A stretch of DNA of 64,000 nucleotides from an uncultured Bacteroidia bacterium (GCA_902768985.1 CACXNA010000006.1:1-64000), one strand, 5' to 3'; counted from the first letter of the stretch, positions 50,816 through 59,615 are shown. The notes: generated from the letters alone by a model not told the origin. Translations and numbers: made by a program.

Positions 50816-52099
50816 ATGAAAATGATCCACCGGCTTCTGGTCCTCCTGCCGCTGCTGACGCCGCTCGCGTCGGCGGCCCAGGCGCCGTCCGACACCCTCG
50901 CGCTGGAAGCGTCCCGCGTCGAGGAGGCGGCCCGCCGGCTGGTGGAGGCAGGTTTCACGAACGTGCGTGCGGTGGAGACCGCGGCGTTCACGGCCTTCAC
51001 GGTGGAGAACGATTACTACAAGCTCCCGGCGGACGGCTTCGCCCGCGCCGTGCAGATCCTGGAAGGTGCCGGGCTGGACGAGTCCAAGCCCGTGAAGATC
51101 ATCGGCACTTCCTTCAAGGTCCCCGAGGTCACGATCAGCTATAACCCCGCTGAGGGCCGCTGGCGGACGACCAAGCGCCTCGACGCGTCCTGGGACGCCG
51201 TCCGGAAGCAGCCGATGCTGAACAATTCTTTCGGCAAAGCCGACATCAATGTCTATCCGCAGGTCAGCCTGATGAACCTGATCATCACCCAGGTGTATCA
51301 GTCCCTCTGGCAGCTCAGCCCGGCCCTCGAAGTGCCGCTCTGGCCGGGCGCCAAATTCAGCTATCAGGTCAAGATCCCCGTCTTCAACGACGGCTACGGC
51401 GTCACGGAAGGCCTGCCGCACCCGGGTTTCATCACCCTGTCGCAGCGTTTCCGCGATCCCTGGCACCTGAACGTCTTCGGCAAGCTCACGCTGGGTATCT
51501 TCAATTCCAATTACACGGGTGCCGCGCTGGAGCTGGCCTACTGGTTCCCCAACGAGCGCTTCTGGATTGACACGAAGATGGGCTACCTGGATCAGGTGCG
51601 CTTCGGCCCCTCGGTCATCGCCGTCGGCGGCGTCCGCAAGAAGGGCCCGCTGCCCGAATGGCTGGTCGGTTTCTGGTTCCATCCGAACGCCACCCCCAAC
51701 TGGCGCTTCGTCTGGAACGCCGCCATCAACTATTACAACCCTTCCCTCCAGACGCAGTTCACGCTGCGCGTCGAGCGCTTCCTGCTGCGCGACTATGGTG
51801 TTAAGTTCGAGATGATCAGGCATTTCCGCCACTGTTCGATCGGCTTCTACGCCATGAAGGGCCTGGACAAGGCGGCCCACACCAACGGCGGCTTCCGCTT
51901 CCAGATCGCCCTGCCGCCGTACCGGAACCGCCGCTATGGCTACGTCCCCCGGATCACGACTTCCGGCCAGATGGGCATGAGCTACAACGCAAATAACGAG
52001 CAATACTATTATAAGGAGTTCCGTTCGGAAGCTTCGGACAACATCATGTCGAAGAACTACTATAATCCTTATTATATAGAATCTGCCCTAAACCGATAG
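50816..52099 (+). CDS. YjbH-like outer-membrane protein
   Basis: A 427-residue protein with signal peptide ending SAAQ, a helical/beta N-terminal region (about 25-130), then a barrel-like part rich in Y, W and F (DINVYPQVSLMNLIITQVYQ; LTLGIFNSNYTGAALELAYWF). The layout resembles YjbH proteins, which take part in polysaccharide export in other bacteria and are found as single genes in Bacteroidetes. I chose the ATG at 50816 by the promoter spacing; 50822 is also possible. No glycan synthesis gene is next to it here. Confidence 0.6.
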   Translation: MKMIHRLLVLLPLLTPLASAAQAPSDTLALEASRVEEAARRLVEAGFTNVRAVETAAFTAFTVENDYYKLPADGFARAVQILEGAGLDESKPVKIIGTSFKVPEVTISYNPAEGRWRTTKRLDASWDAVRKQPMLNNSFGKADINVYPQVSLMNLIITQVYQSLWQLSPALEVPLWPGAKFSYQVKIPVFNDGYGVTEGLPHPGFITLSQRFRDPWHLNVFGKLTLGIFNSNYTGAALELAYWFPNERFWIDTKMGYLDQVRFGPSVIAVGGVRKKGPLPEWLVGFWFHPNATPNWRFVWNAAINYYNPSLQTQFTLRVERFLLRDYGVKFEMIRHFRHCSIGFYAMKGLDKAAHTNGGFRFQIALPPYRNRRYGYVPRITTSGQMGMSYNANNEQYYYKEFRSEASDNIMSKNYYNPYYIESALNR

Positions 52100-52146
52100 A
52101 AATCGGTCATTTTTCTGAGATATTTTGCTTTTTTAAATTTTTTATT

Positions 52147-52249
52147 GTATCTTTGTCGGCTGGAGAGTGGTATGTCCTGACGTGACGTACGTCTTTCCGC
52201 AGGTAATTAGTTGATAATAAGTTTAATGTTTAATATTTATTTTAAAGAA
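52147..52249 (+). promoter_or_regulatory. Promoter and leader of the His-rich lipoprotein gene
   Basis: The -7 box TATCTTTG lies near 52148-52155, about 95 nt before the ATG. The leader contains the 10-bp palindrome GACGTACGTC (52184-52193). Confidence 0.45.
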
Positions 52250-53215
52250 ATGAAAAAGTTTATTTCTCTCATTGCGTTAGTTGGTGTATTCGCCGCTTGC
52301 GAGCCTGAGAATCTTCAGACCGCTTTCACCGTGTCCGAGGCCACCGCTACGATCAACGTGACCGTGCTCTGCCCTGCTCCTGGTTTCGACTCGAGCGCTG
52401 CGACCGTCACGTATGCGTGGTCCAACGGTGCGACCACTCAGTCCATCACCGGTAATCCGGCCATCGCTGCCGGTTCCGTTACCGTGACCGCCACTTACGA
52501 CGGTGCTTCCCGTTCCGAGACTGTCTCCTTCCCGCAGATCTTCGCCGGTATGGACGCTGTCCTGAATGCTACTGTCCTTCTGCCGTACAATGCCGGTGGT
52601 TATGAGGTTGACTTTGATGTCGTTGACGAGACCAAGACGGTCGAAGTCTATGGCCTCATCGCTGCTGCCCACGGCCATGGCTACAAGGCCGCTCAGACCG
52701 TCGAATACGGTGGCCAGAAGTACAAAGTCTATATGATGGAGAATGCCAGCGAGTTCATCCTCGAGGATACCTACAGCTGGACTTCCTATGATGGCTTCCT
52801 TGTCAACGATGACCTCGTTGTGAATCCCGATACCGAAGCTGATTTCGGTGCTTCCGTTGAGGAAATCTACGATTACGTCGAGTACATGTCCTACATGTAT
52901 TACGATGAGATCGAAGAGTCCCTCGACTTCTCCGTCGGTGCCTGGTCCCTCTACAACGTGATCAACCCGGTGTTTACCACGACTGATAAGATTGCCATTA
53001 CCGCTACGCCGCTTCCGGGTAGCAACAACCCGGCTCTCCCTGTGCTTGGTACCTTCTCCATCTCCTACCTGTCTTCTGCTGCCGGCGCCGTCGAGATCGC
53101 TCACCCGGATCACGCCAGCCACTATGTGCCGCACTCCGGCCACTACACCCACGATGGTCACGCCCTCCACGGTGACAACAACAACGCTGGTGGTGGTATC
53201 ATCACGGCCGAGTAA
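52250..53215 (+). CDS. Lipoprotein with histidine-rich C-terminal tail
   Basis: A 321-residue lipoprotein (lipobox FAAC, Cys near 16). Residues about 25-95 are an Ig-like beta domain (ATINVTVLCPAPGF...TGNPAIAAGSVTVTATYDG) resembling Bacteroides DUF3869-type proteins. The middle is acidic and Tyr-rich (YDYVEYMSYMYYDEIEESLD). The last 45 residues contain nine His in AHPDHASHYVPHSGHYTHDG and ALHGDNN, a likely metal-binding tail. Codon use is strongly biased to a few codons, suggesting high expression, as in the OmpA gene 46 nt downstream. I choose the ATG at 52250, which starts the signal peptide. Confidence 0.65.
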   Translation: MKKFISLIALVGVFAACEPENLQTAFTVSEATATINVTVLCPAPGFDSSAATVTYAWSNGATTQSITGNPAIAAGSVTVTATYDGASRSETVSFPQIFAGMDAVLNATVLLPYNAGGYEVDFDVVDETKTVEVYGLIAAAHGHGYKAAQTVEYGGQKYKVYMMENASEFILEDTYSWTSYDGFLVNDDLVVNPDTEADFGASVEEIYDYVEYMSYMYYDEIEESLDFSVGAWSLYNVINPVFTTTDKIAITATPLPGSNNPALPVLGTFSISYLSSAAGAVEIAHPDHASHYVPHSGHYTHDGHALHGDNNNAGGGIITAE

Positions 53216-53261
53216 TTCGGACTTGCGTACCTTAGTATAACGAATTTAAAAGTAACTAGAT

Positions 53262-54425
53262 ATGAAACTTAAAGCACTCGCTCTGTCTATCGCTCTCGCA
53301 GCCGGCATGTTCGCTGCGAACGCTCAGACTGCTTACAAGGGGAATGACATCTTTGTCGGCATCGGTGGTGGCGTTATCTCCGTCTACAACCGCGGCTTCA
53401 ACACCCCGAATGTGTACGGCAACATCATGGTCGGTAAGTACATCACTCCGGTTTGGGGTGTCCGTGCCGTCATCGGTGGTCCTTTCCAGACCCTCGACTC
53501 TGTCGCCGGCAACGCTACCGATCGTACCGGTGGCCTCGCCGTCGCCCGTGGTTTCAAGAACCAGCTGTTCGGTGAGATCAACCTCGATGGTATGATCAAC
53601 TTCAGCAACATCTTCGCCGCTGACCTCGCCAAGTTCGATGTCTATGGTTTCGTCGGTCCGACCGTGAACTTCTCCAAGGAGAACTCCAAGTTCGCCAACG
53701 AGGCTGATCAGAACGCTGTGGCCGTCAAGGTCATTGAGAGCAACGCTTTCAAGACCCGCTTTGGCGCTACCGCCGGTCTCGGTCTCGGTTATAACTTCAC
53801 CAACGCCTTCGAGCTCGCTATTGAGGGTCGTTTCGGCATCACCCCGTCCCTCTTCGGCGACGCTTCCCAGTATCGCAAGGGTGAGGGCACCGGTCGCCTG
53901 ACCCTGAACGCCATCTGGACTGTGGGTGGCAAGCATGGCAAGTTCGCCCGCGCTGCTGCCGCTGCCGCTGCTGCCGGTTACCTCTCCAAGGAGGCTGCTG
54001 ACGCTCTGGCCCGCGAGTACGCCGAGAAGAACCCGAAGATCATCGAGAAGGTGGTCGAGAAGGAGGTCATCAAGGAGGTCGAGAAGCTCGTCAACAAGGA
54101 GATCCCTGCTTCCACCGCTGTCTTCTTCGACATCAACAAGGCTGTCCTCTCCGCCAAGGATAAGGCTCGCCTGCAGCTCTATGCTGACGAGATCAAGGGC
54201 GTGGACGCCAAGTTCGTCGTCGCCGGTTACGCTGACAAGAAGACGGGTAGCGCCAAGCGCAACCAGACCCTGTCCGAGCAGCGCGCCAAGGTGGTGTACG
54301 ACTTCCTCGTCGCCCAGGGCGTTCCTGCCAGCAAGCTCGAGACCGTCGCCTACGGTGGTGTCGATCCGATCTTCTTCAACAACGATGTGCTGAGCCGCAC
54401 CGTTATCCTCAAGCCGAAGAACTAA
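53262..54425 (+). CDS. OmpA-family outer-membrane protein
   Basis: A 387-residue protein with signal peptide ending AANAQ, an N-terminal eight-strand barrel (about 22-225), a linker with repeated E-K-V-V-E-K-E-V-I-K-E-V-E-K heptads (about 255-280), and an OmpA_C peptidoglycan-binding domain (about 285-385; FFDINKAVLSAKDKARL, YADKKTGSAKRNQTLSEQRAKVV). It ties the outer membrane to the wall. Very biased codon use marks it as a major protein. A strong terminator follows. Confidence 0.93.
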   Translation: MKLKALALSIALAAGMFAANAQTAYKGNDIFVGIGGGVISVYNRGFNTPNVYGNIMVGKYITPVWGVRAVIGGPFQTLDSVAGNATDRTGGLAVARGFKNQLFGEINLDGMINFSNIFAADLAKFDVYGFVGPTVNFSKENSKFANEADQNAVAVKVIESNAFKTRFGATAGLGLGYNFTNAFELAIEGRFGITPSLFGDASQYRKGEGTGRLTLNAIWTVGGKHGKFARAAAAAAAAGYLSKEAADALAREYAEKNPKIIEKVVEKEVIKEVEKLVNKEIPASTAVFFDINKAVLSAKDKARLQLYADEIKGVDAKFVVAGYADKKTGSAKRNQTLSEQRAKVVYDFLVAQGVPASKLETVAYGGVDPIFFNNDVLSRTVILKPKN

Positions 54426-54454
54426 TAATTCTTTAGATAAATATTACTCTCCCG

Positions 54455-54488
54455 GAGAGCCCGCGCTTCAGTGCGGGCTCTCTTTTTT
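54455..54488 (+). terminator. Terminator after the OmpA gene
   Basis: GAGAGCCCGC (54455-54464) pairs with GCGGGCTCTC (54473-54482), followed by T6. Confidence 0.92.
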
Positions 54489-54554
54489 GTGCCATCTTGA
54501 TGTTTTGACAGAATTTCATTATATTTGCATATTGTATGTTAGGTATCCTCTGCG

Positions 54555-54824
54555 ATGCTCGAAGATGTCAAGTCAAATATCGCCAAGTTGGTAGCGCTGT
54601 ACGAGGCCGAGAGGCAGCGGGCGGACACACTTGCCGGGAAGCTGGCCGCGAGCGAGGAGAAGAACCTGCAGTACAAGGAGCAGATTGCTGATTTGAACCA
54701 ACAGATAGACAATCTCGAGTTGCTGCGCGCCTTCCAGGCCGCCGGCGACCCTACGGAGTCCAAGGCCCGGATAGAACGGCTGATTCACGAGATTGACAAA
54801 TGCATAAAGCTGCTGGAGAACTGA
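54555..54824 (+). CDS. Small coiled-coil protein upstream of zapA
   Basis: An 89-residue, almost wholly helical protein with heptad repeats (ERQRADTLAGKLAASEEKNLQYKEQIADLNQQIDNLELL). It lies 1 nt before zapA and has a TATATTTG box at 54520-54527. Its place and shape suggest a division-associated coiled coil comparable to ZapB, but no homology is claimed. Confidence 0.68.
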   Translation: MLEDVKSNIAKLVALYEAERQRADTLAGKLAASEEKNLQYKEQIADLNQQIDNLELLRAFQAAGDPTESKARIERLIHEIDKCIKLLEN

Positions 54825-54825
54825 T

Positions 54826-55116
54826 ATGGCCCAGGACATCACATTGAAAGTTGCGGGCAAGCCCTATCGCCTCAGTGCTGCATCTCCCGAGATGGAGCAG
54901 TTGATGCGCCTTGCGGCTGCTGACGTTTCCGAGATGGTGACCAAGTTCGACGCCCGGTTCCCGGACAGCAGTCCGGAGGACAAGCTGGTCTTCGTGGCGA
55001 TCCAGGAAGCCGCCGGCAAGCTCTCCGCCCAGAAGAAAATGTCGCGCCTCGTTGCAGAGGTGGAGGAACTTCAGGGGGATGTAACGAGCTATCTGGAGGG
55101 TATAACGAAAAAGTAA
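54826..55116 (+). CDS. zapA: Cell division protein ZapA
   Basis: A 96-residue ZapA: N-terminal beta hairpin ITLKVAGKPYRLSAASPEMEQLMRLAAADVSEMV and C-terminal coiled coil. ZapA bundles FtsZ filaments at midcell. The position before a 6S-like RNA and rny is the common Bacteroidetes arrangement as I know it. Confidence 0.85.
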   Translation: MAQDITLKVAGKPYRLSAASPEMEQLMRLAAADVSEMVTKFDARFPDSSPEDKLVFVAIQEAAGKLSAQKKMSRLVAEVEELQGDVTSYLEGITKK

Positions 55117-55118
55117 TA

Positions 55119-55271
55119 GCCGTCAGGCCCATCTTCTGAAAACAACAAGTTCTTCGGAACCGGGTCAACTCGCGCTGAGGAAGGCAAGCCCGCTGGACGG
55201 GAAGCCCGATACAGAACGGAGCCCAAAACATAATCAGAGGCTTTCTGAAAGCTCGGCTGACGGCTTTTTTT
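55119..55271 (+). ncRNA. ssrS: 6S-like structured RNA
   Basis: About 150 nt between zapA and rny form a long rod: GCCGTCAG (55119-55126) pairs with CTGACGGC (55257-55264), then CTTCTGA with TCAGAGG further in, and a T7 run ends the transcript. The rod with internal bulges and its place behind zapA match 6S RNA, which binds RNA polymerase. Sequence identity to 6S is not tested here, so the name rests on shape and position. Confidence 0.55.
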
Positions 55272-55275
55272 CTAT

Positions 55276-55308
55276 AACAGTATCTGCTTCGGAAGAGTAG
55301 ATACTGTT
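55276..55308 (+). other. Hairpin before rny
   Basis: AACAGTATCT (55276-55285) pairs with AGATACTGTT (55299-55308). It lies between the 6S-like RNA and rny and may be a second terminator or part of the rny leader. Confidence 0.45.
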
Positions 55309-55330
55309 TATTATATTATAGAAACTAACT

Positions 55331-56869
55331 ATGTTTTTGTACTACATCCTAGCAGCAGTTGCCGGCGCCGTCCTGGCACTTGCAATTTATATACTCGTCA
55401 GCCGCTCCGCGTCCAAGGGACGCGCGGACGCCATCATTGAGAAGGCGAAGCTGGAGGCCGAAAGCATCAAGCAGCAGAAGATCCTGCAGGCCAAGGAGAA
55501 GTTCCTCCAGCTCAAGAGCGAGCACGAGAATTTCGTGAACAACAAGAACAACGAGCTCCGCGAGCGTGAGAACAACATCAAGTCCCGCGAGGGACAGCTC
55601 AAGCAGCAGCAGGGCGAGCTGGACCGCCGCCAGCATGATCTGGATTCCCAAAAGGGCCAGGTGAACGCCCTCAAGACCAAGCTGGACGCCAAGATGGAGG
55701 AGTGTGAGCGCGTGACCGCGCAGGTCAACAAGGAGCTGGAGAACATCGCCGGCATGTCCGCCGAGGACGCCCGCAAGATGCTTGTCGAGAACATGAAGGC
55801 CGAGGCGCGCAGCGAGGCGCAGGCCTACATCAACGATACCATGGACGAGGCGCGCCTGAACGCCGCCAAGGAGGCGAAGCGCATCGTGATCAACACCATT
55901 CAGCGTACCGCTACGGAAACGGCCATCGAGAACGCCGTGACGACCTTCCCGATCGAGAACGACGAGGTCAAGGGCCGCATCATCGGCCGTGAGGGCCGCA
56001 ACATCCGCGCGCTGGAGGCCGCCACGGGCGTGGAGATCGTCGTGGACGACACGCCCGACGCCATCCTGCTGTCCGCTTTCGACCCGGTTCGCCGCGAGGT
56101 GGCGCGCCTGGCGCTGCACCAGCTGGTGATCGACGGCCGCATCCACCCGGCCCGTATCGAGGAGGTGGTGACGAAGGTGAGCAAGCAGCTCGAGGACGAG
56201 ATCCTGGAGACGGGCAAGCGCACCTGCATCGATATGGGTATCCATGGCCTGAATCTGGAGCTGGTCAAGCTGATCGGCCGCATGAAATACCGTTCTTCTT
56301 ACGGACAGAACCTGCTGCAGCACTCCCGCGAGGTGGCGAACATCTGCGCCATCATGGCTTCCGAGCTGGGTCTGAACCCGAAGGTGGCCCGCCGCGCCGG
56401 CCTGCTGCACGATATCGGTAAGGTGAGCGACGTGGAGCCGGAGCTGCCGCACGCCCTGCTGGGTGCCAAGCTCGCGGAGCAGTACAAGGAGCGTCCCGAG
56501 ATTTGCAACGCCGTGGGTGCGCACCACGAGGAGATGGAGATGACCTCTATCTACGCGCCACTGGTGCTCGTGGCCGACGCCATTTCCGGCGCCCGTCCGG
56601 GTGCCCGCCGCGAGGTGATCGAGTCTTACATCAAGCGCCTGAAGGGCATGGAGGATCTGGCCGCGTCTTATCCGGGCGTGACGAAGTCTTACGCCATCCA
56701 GGCCGGTCGCGAGCTGCGCGTGATCGTGGGCGCCGAGGAGGTGTCCGACGAGCAGGCCGCCCGTCTGTCCACCGACATCGCCCAGCGTATCCAGGATGAG
56801 ATGACCTATCCCGGCCAGGTGAAGATCACCGTCATCCGTGAGACGCGTTCCGTCGCTATCGCGAAATAA
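55331..56869 (+). CDS. rny: Ribonuclease Y
   Basis: A 512-residue endoribonuclease. N-terminal membrane helix (about 2-22), long coiled coil (about 30-200), KH domain with [28 protein letters not shown] (about 218-245), and HD domain with [12 protein letters not shown] (about 357-368). It starts mRNA decay at the membrane. The length is typical. Confidence 0.96.
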   Translation: MFLYYILAAVAGAVLALAIYILVSRSASKGRADAIIEKAKLEAESIKQQKILQAKEKFLQLKSEHENFVNNKNNELRERENNIKSREGQLKQQQGELDRRQHDLDSQKGQVNALKTKLDAKMEECERVTAQVNKELENIAGMSAEDARKMLVENMKAEARSEAQAYINDTMDEARLNAAKEAKRIVINTIQRTATETAIENAVTTFPIENDEVKGRIIGREGRNIRALEAATGVEIVVDDTPDAILLSAFDPVRREVARLALHQLVIDGRIHPARIEEVVTKVSKQLEDEILETGKRTCIDMGIHGLNLELVKLIGRMKYRSSYGQNLLQHSREVANICAIMASELGLNPKVARRAGLLHDIGKVSDVEPELPHALLGAKLAEQYKERPEICNAVGAHHEEMEMTSIYAPLVLVADAISGARPGARREVIESYIKRLKGMEDLAASYPGVTKSYAIQAGRELRVIVGAEEVSDEQAARLSTDIAQRIQDEMTYPGQVKITVIRETRSVAIAK

Positions 56870-56881
56870 TACCGTTGCCCC

Positions 56882-58735
56882 ATGTCCCGCCTGCTCTTGC
56901 TGATCACCCTGCTGCTGCAGCTGACGCCGCAGATTCACTGGAAGTCCGAGGTCAAGGAGACCGCGGACGGTCAGCAGATTGTCCTGACGGGCGATCTGGA
57001 CGAGGGGATCGACCACGTGACCGGCACGGTCACGTATATGCCCTGCGCCGGCGAGGCCTGCTACATGCCCGTCGACTGGGACTTCGAGGCCTTTGTCGAA
57101 GCTACCACCGTTGCGCCGGAGTTGGCGGATCAGGGTAGTGCCTCCGGAGACCGTAGCCACCCTCGGCTTCGTAAGAGGGAGGGGCCCGCTGCCGAAGGCA
57201 GTGGGAAGGGTCCTGCGCAGCAGGACGTCTCAGGAGGCACTACCCTGTCCGCAACGGAGGCGCAATCGAATCTGTGGGCATTGATCCTGGAGGCGATTTT
57301 GTGGGGATTTGCGATGCTGCTGACGCCGTGCGTGTTCCCGATGGTGCCGATGACGGTCTCCTTCTTCATGAAGGGCAGCGAAAATGCCCGCCAGGGCCGC
57401 CTGAAAGCCTTCTTCTACGGCCTCTTTATCGTGCTGCTGTATACGGTGCCGATTAGCGCCATTATTGGCGCGACTTGGCTCGTGGGCGGCAGCGGCGTCA
57501 CGGCCGACATCTTCAACTGGCTCTCGACCCACTGGCTGCCGAATATCCTCTTCTTCCTGGTCTTCATGGCCTTCGCCGCCAGCTTCTTCGGCGCGTTCGA
57601 GATTACGCTGCCGTCGAAGTGGACGAACGATGCCGACAAGAACAGCGACCGCAAGGGCCTGGGCGGCATCTTCTTCCTCGCCCTGACGCTCGTGCTCGTC
57701 AGCTTCAGTTGCACGGGCCCCATCGTCGGCACGGTCTTGATCAAGAGCACGCAGGGAGAGTTCTGGACCCCGATGGTCACGATGCTGGCCTTCAGCGTCG
57801 CCTTCGCGCTGCCGTTTACGGTGCTCGCGCTCTTCCCTTCGCTGCTGAAAAAGCTCCCCAAGAGCGGTGGCTGGCTCAATTCCGTCAAGGTGGTCCTCGG
57901 CTTCATCGAGATCGCTCTCGGCTTGAAGTTCCTCAGCACCGCCGACCAGACCTACCACTGGCACCTGCTGGACCGCGAGGTCTACCTGGCCATCTGGATC
58001 GCCGTCTTTACGCTGCTGGGGCTGTATCTCATCGGCAAGATCCGCTTCAAGCACGACACGCCGCTGGAGTACCTCAGCGTGCCGCGCCTGACGCTCGCCA
58101 TCGCCGTGTTCGCCTTCGTGGTGTACCTGCTGCCCGGCATGTGGGGCGCGCCGCTCAAGGCGCTCTCCGGCTACATGCCGCCGATGGAGACGCAGGACTT
58201 CGTTCTGTCAGAGATTCCGGGTCAAGCCCGGAATGACTATAATGGTGCCCGGAATGACTATAATGGTGCCCGGAATGACGACGCGGCGCTGACGGGCGCA
58301 GCGGGGACGATCACCGTCGCCCACGGGCTGCAGGCGTATGACAACCTGCCCGACGGGCTGGCCGCGGCGAAGGCCACCGGCAAGCCGGTCTTTCTCGATT
58401 TCACGGGCTACGGCTGCGTGAACTGCCGGGAGATGGAGGCGCGCGTGTGGTCGGATCCGGAGGTGCTGCGCCGCCTGCGCGACGACTTCATCATCGTGGC
58501 GCTGCACGTCGATGACAAGACGAAACTCCCGGAATCTGAATGGGTTCTCAACGATAAGGGCAAGCCCCTCAAGGACGTCGGCCGGGTCAATTCCTACATC
58601 GCTTTGCACGACTTCGGCGTCAACGCCCAGCCCAACTACTTCCTGTTGGACGAAAACGGGAACCGGCTCGCCGGTCCCCGTCCTTACAACCTTGATATCC
58701 AATGTTTTATCGATTTCTTAGATACTGCTTTGTAG
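56882..58735 (+). CDS. dsbD: DsbD-type thiol:disulfide interchange protein with two in-frame repeat insertions
   Basis: A 617-residue protein. The N-terminal domain is short, about 75 residues, with CAGEAC as the likely cysteine pair. The central membrane part has TPCVFPM and SCTGP cysteines in eight or so helices, and the C-terminal thioredoxin domain has GYGCVNCREME. It passes electrons from cytoplasmic thioredoxin to the periplasm. Two foreign-looking segments keep the frame: residues about 82-123 (palindromic element at 57125-57252) and about 445-466 (REP palindrome with 21-bp tandem repeats at 58214-58279). Both lie in linkers, so the enzyme may still work. Confidence 0.85.
   Translation: MSRLLLLITLLLQLTPQIHWKSEVKETADGQQIVLTGDLDEGIDHVTGTVTYMPCAGEACYMPVDWDFEAFVEATTVAPELADQGSASGDRSHPRLRKREGPAAEGSGKGPAQQDVSGGTTLSATEAQSNLWALILEAILWGFAMLLTPCVFPMVPMTVSFFMKGSENARQGRLKAFFYGLFIVLLYTVPISAIIGATWLVGGSGVTADIFNWLSTHWLPNILFFLVFMAFAASFFGAFEITLPSKWTNDADKNSDRKGLGGIFFLALTLVLVSFSCTGPIVGTVLIKSTQGEFWTPMVTMLAFSVAFALPFTVLALFPSLLKKLPKSGGWLNSVKVVLGFIEIALGLKFLSTADQTYHWHLLDREVYLAIWIAVFTLLGLYLIGKIRFKHDTPLEYLSVPRLTLAIAVFAFVVYLLPGMWGAPLKALSGYMPPMETQDFVLSEIPGQARNDYNGARNDYNGARNDDAALTGAAGTITVAHGLQAYDNLPDGLAAAKATGKPVFLDFTGYGCVNCREMEARVWSDPEVLRRLRDDFIIVALHVDDKTKLPESEWVLNDKGKPLKDVGRVNSYIALHDFGVNAQPNYFLLDENGNRLAGPRPYNLDIQCFIDFLDTAL
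57125..57252. repeat. Palindromic MITE-like element inside dsbD
   Basis: Terminal inverted repeats GCGGA(T)CAGGGTAGTGCC and GGCACTACCCTG(T)CCGC at the two ends, with inner hairpins CCCGCTGCC/GGCAGTGGG (57185-57205) and GTCCTGC/GCAGGAC (57210-57226). The core 57131-57247 is 117 bp, a multiple of three, and has no stop in the dsbD frame. Confidence 0.8.
58214..58279. repeat. REP palindrome with 21-bp tandem repeat inside dsbD
   Basis: ATTCCGGG/CCCGGAAT at 58214-58234. The right arm plus GACTATAATGGTG is repeated with a 21-bp period (58227, 58248, partial 58269), coding RNDYNGA repeats in frame. Confidence 0.85.
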
Positions 58736-58738
58736 AGA

Positions 58739-58759
58739 TTCGCCGGTCAAGCCGGCGAA
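58739..58759. repeat. REP-like palindrome (TTCGCCGG type) between dsbD and punA
   Basis: TTCGCCGG and CCGGCGAA arms around TCAAG, between two convergent genes. Same type as 41861-41884. Confidence 0.75.
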
Positions 58760-58766
58760 AGACGTA

Positions 58767-59594
58767 TCAGAGCGAAGCAATCATTTTGTTGAAGAGGTCG
58801 GACATCTTCATGGCCGCGGCGTCAGCCTGCTTGACGACATCGTCGCCGTCGTTCAGGTTCTTCGGCTGATTGTCGAAATTGGCGCAGTTCGTCACCACGC
58901 TCATGCCGAAGACGCGCAGCCCGCAGTGGCGGGCGACGATCACCTCCGGGATGGTGGACATGCCGAGCAGGTCGGCGCCGATGGTGCGGTAGAAGCGCAC
59001 CTCGGCGGGCGTCTCGTAGGTCGGCCCCGTGCTGCCGAAATACACGCCCTTGCGGGGCTCGAAGCCCAGCTCGGCCGCGCATTTCTGCGCCAGCGCCTGC
59101 AGCTCCAGGTCGTACGCGCAGGTCATGTCCGGGAAGCGCGGGCCCATCTCGTCGAGATTCGGCCCGATCAGCGGGTTGGGGAACATGCTGATGTGGTCGC
59201 GGATGACGACCAGGTCGCCCACGCGGAAGTCCGGATTTGCCGCGCCGGCGGCGTTGGACACGAAGAGGAACTTCACGCCGAGGACGGCCATCGTGCGCAC
59301 GCCGATGGTCACGAGGTCCATCGGATACCCTTCATAATAGTGGAAGCGGCCCTGCATGGCCATGACGGTCTTCCCGCCCAGGCGGCCGATGATGAAATTG
59401 CCTTTGTGACCCACCGCGGTCGAAATCGGGAAGCCCGGGATGTCGCGGTAGGGGATCACGACCGGCTGCTCGATGCGGTCGGCCAGGCGGCCGAGGCCGC
59501 TGCCGAGCACGATGCCCACGAGCGGGGCGTAGCCGCCGGTCTGCTGGCGGATATAGTCGGCTGCAACTTGGTATGTGCGGATTCTACTGTCCAT
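58767..59594 (-). CDS. punA: Purine-nucleoside phosphorylase (class II, trimeric type)
   Basis: A 275-residue enzyme. LGSGLG (about 30-35) binds phosphate, GHKGNF and QGRFHYYEGY belong to the ribose/phosphate site, VSNAAGAANPDF and GPTYETPAE to the base site, and TNCANF follows near the end. It splits inosine and guanosine to base and ribose-1-phosphate. The amidohydrolase gene upstream also handles adenosine-type compounds, so a purine-salvage unit is likely. Confidence 0.93.
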   Translation of the reverse strand: MDSRIRTYQVAADYIRQQTGGYAPLVGIVLGSGLGRLADRIEQPVVIPYRDIPGFPISTAVGHKGNFIIGRLGGKTVMAMQGRFHYYEGYPMDLVTIGVRTMAVLGVKFLFVSNAAGAANPDFRVGDLVVIRDHISMFPNPLIGPNLDEMGPRFPDMTCAYDLELQALAQKCAAELGFEPRKGVYFGSTGPTYETPAEVRFYRTIGADLLGMSTIPEVIVARHCGLRVFGMSVVTNCANFDNQPKNLNDGDDVVKQADAAAMKMSDLFNKMIASL

Positions 59595-59615
59595 AGTATT
59601 CTCTGTTTTAGTGTT

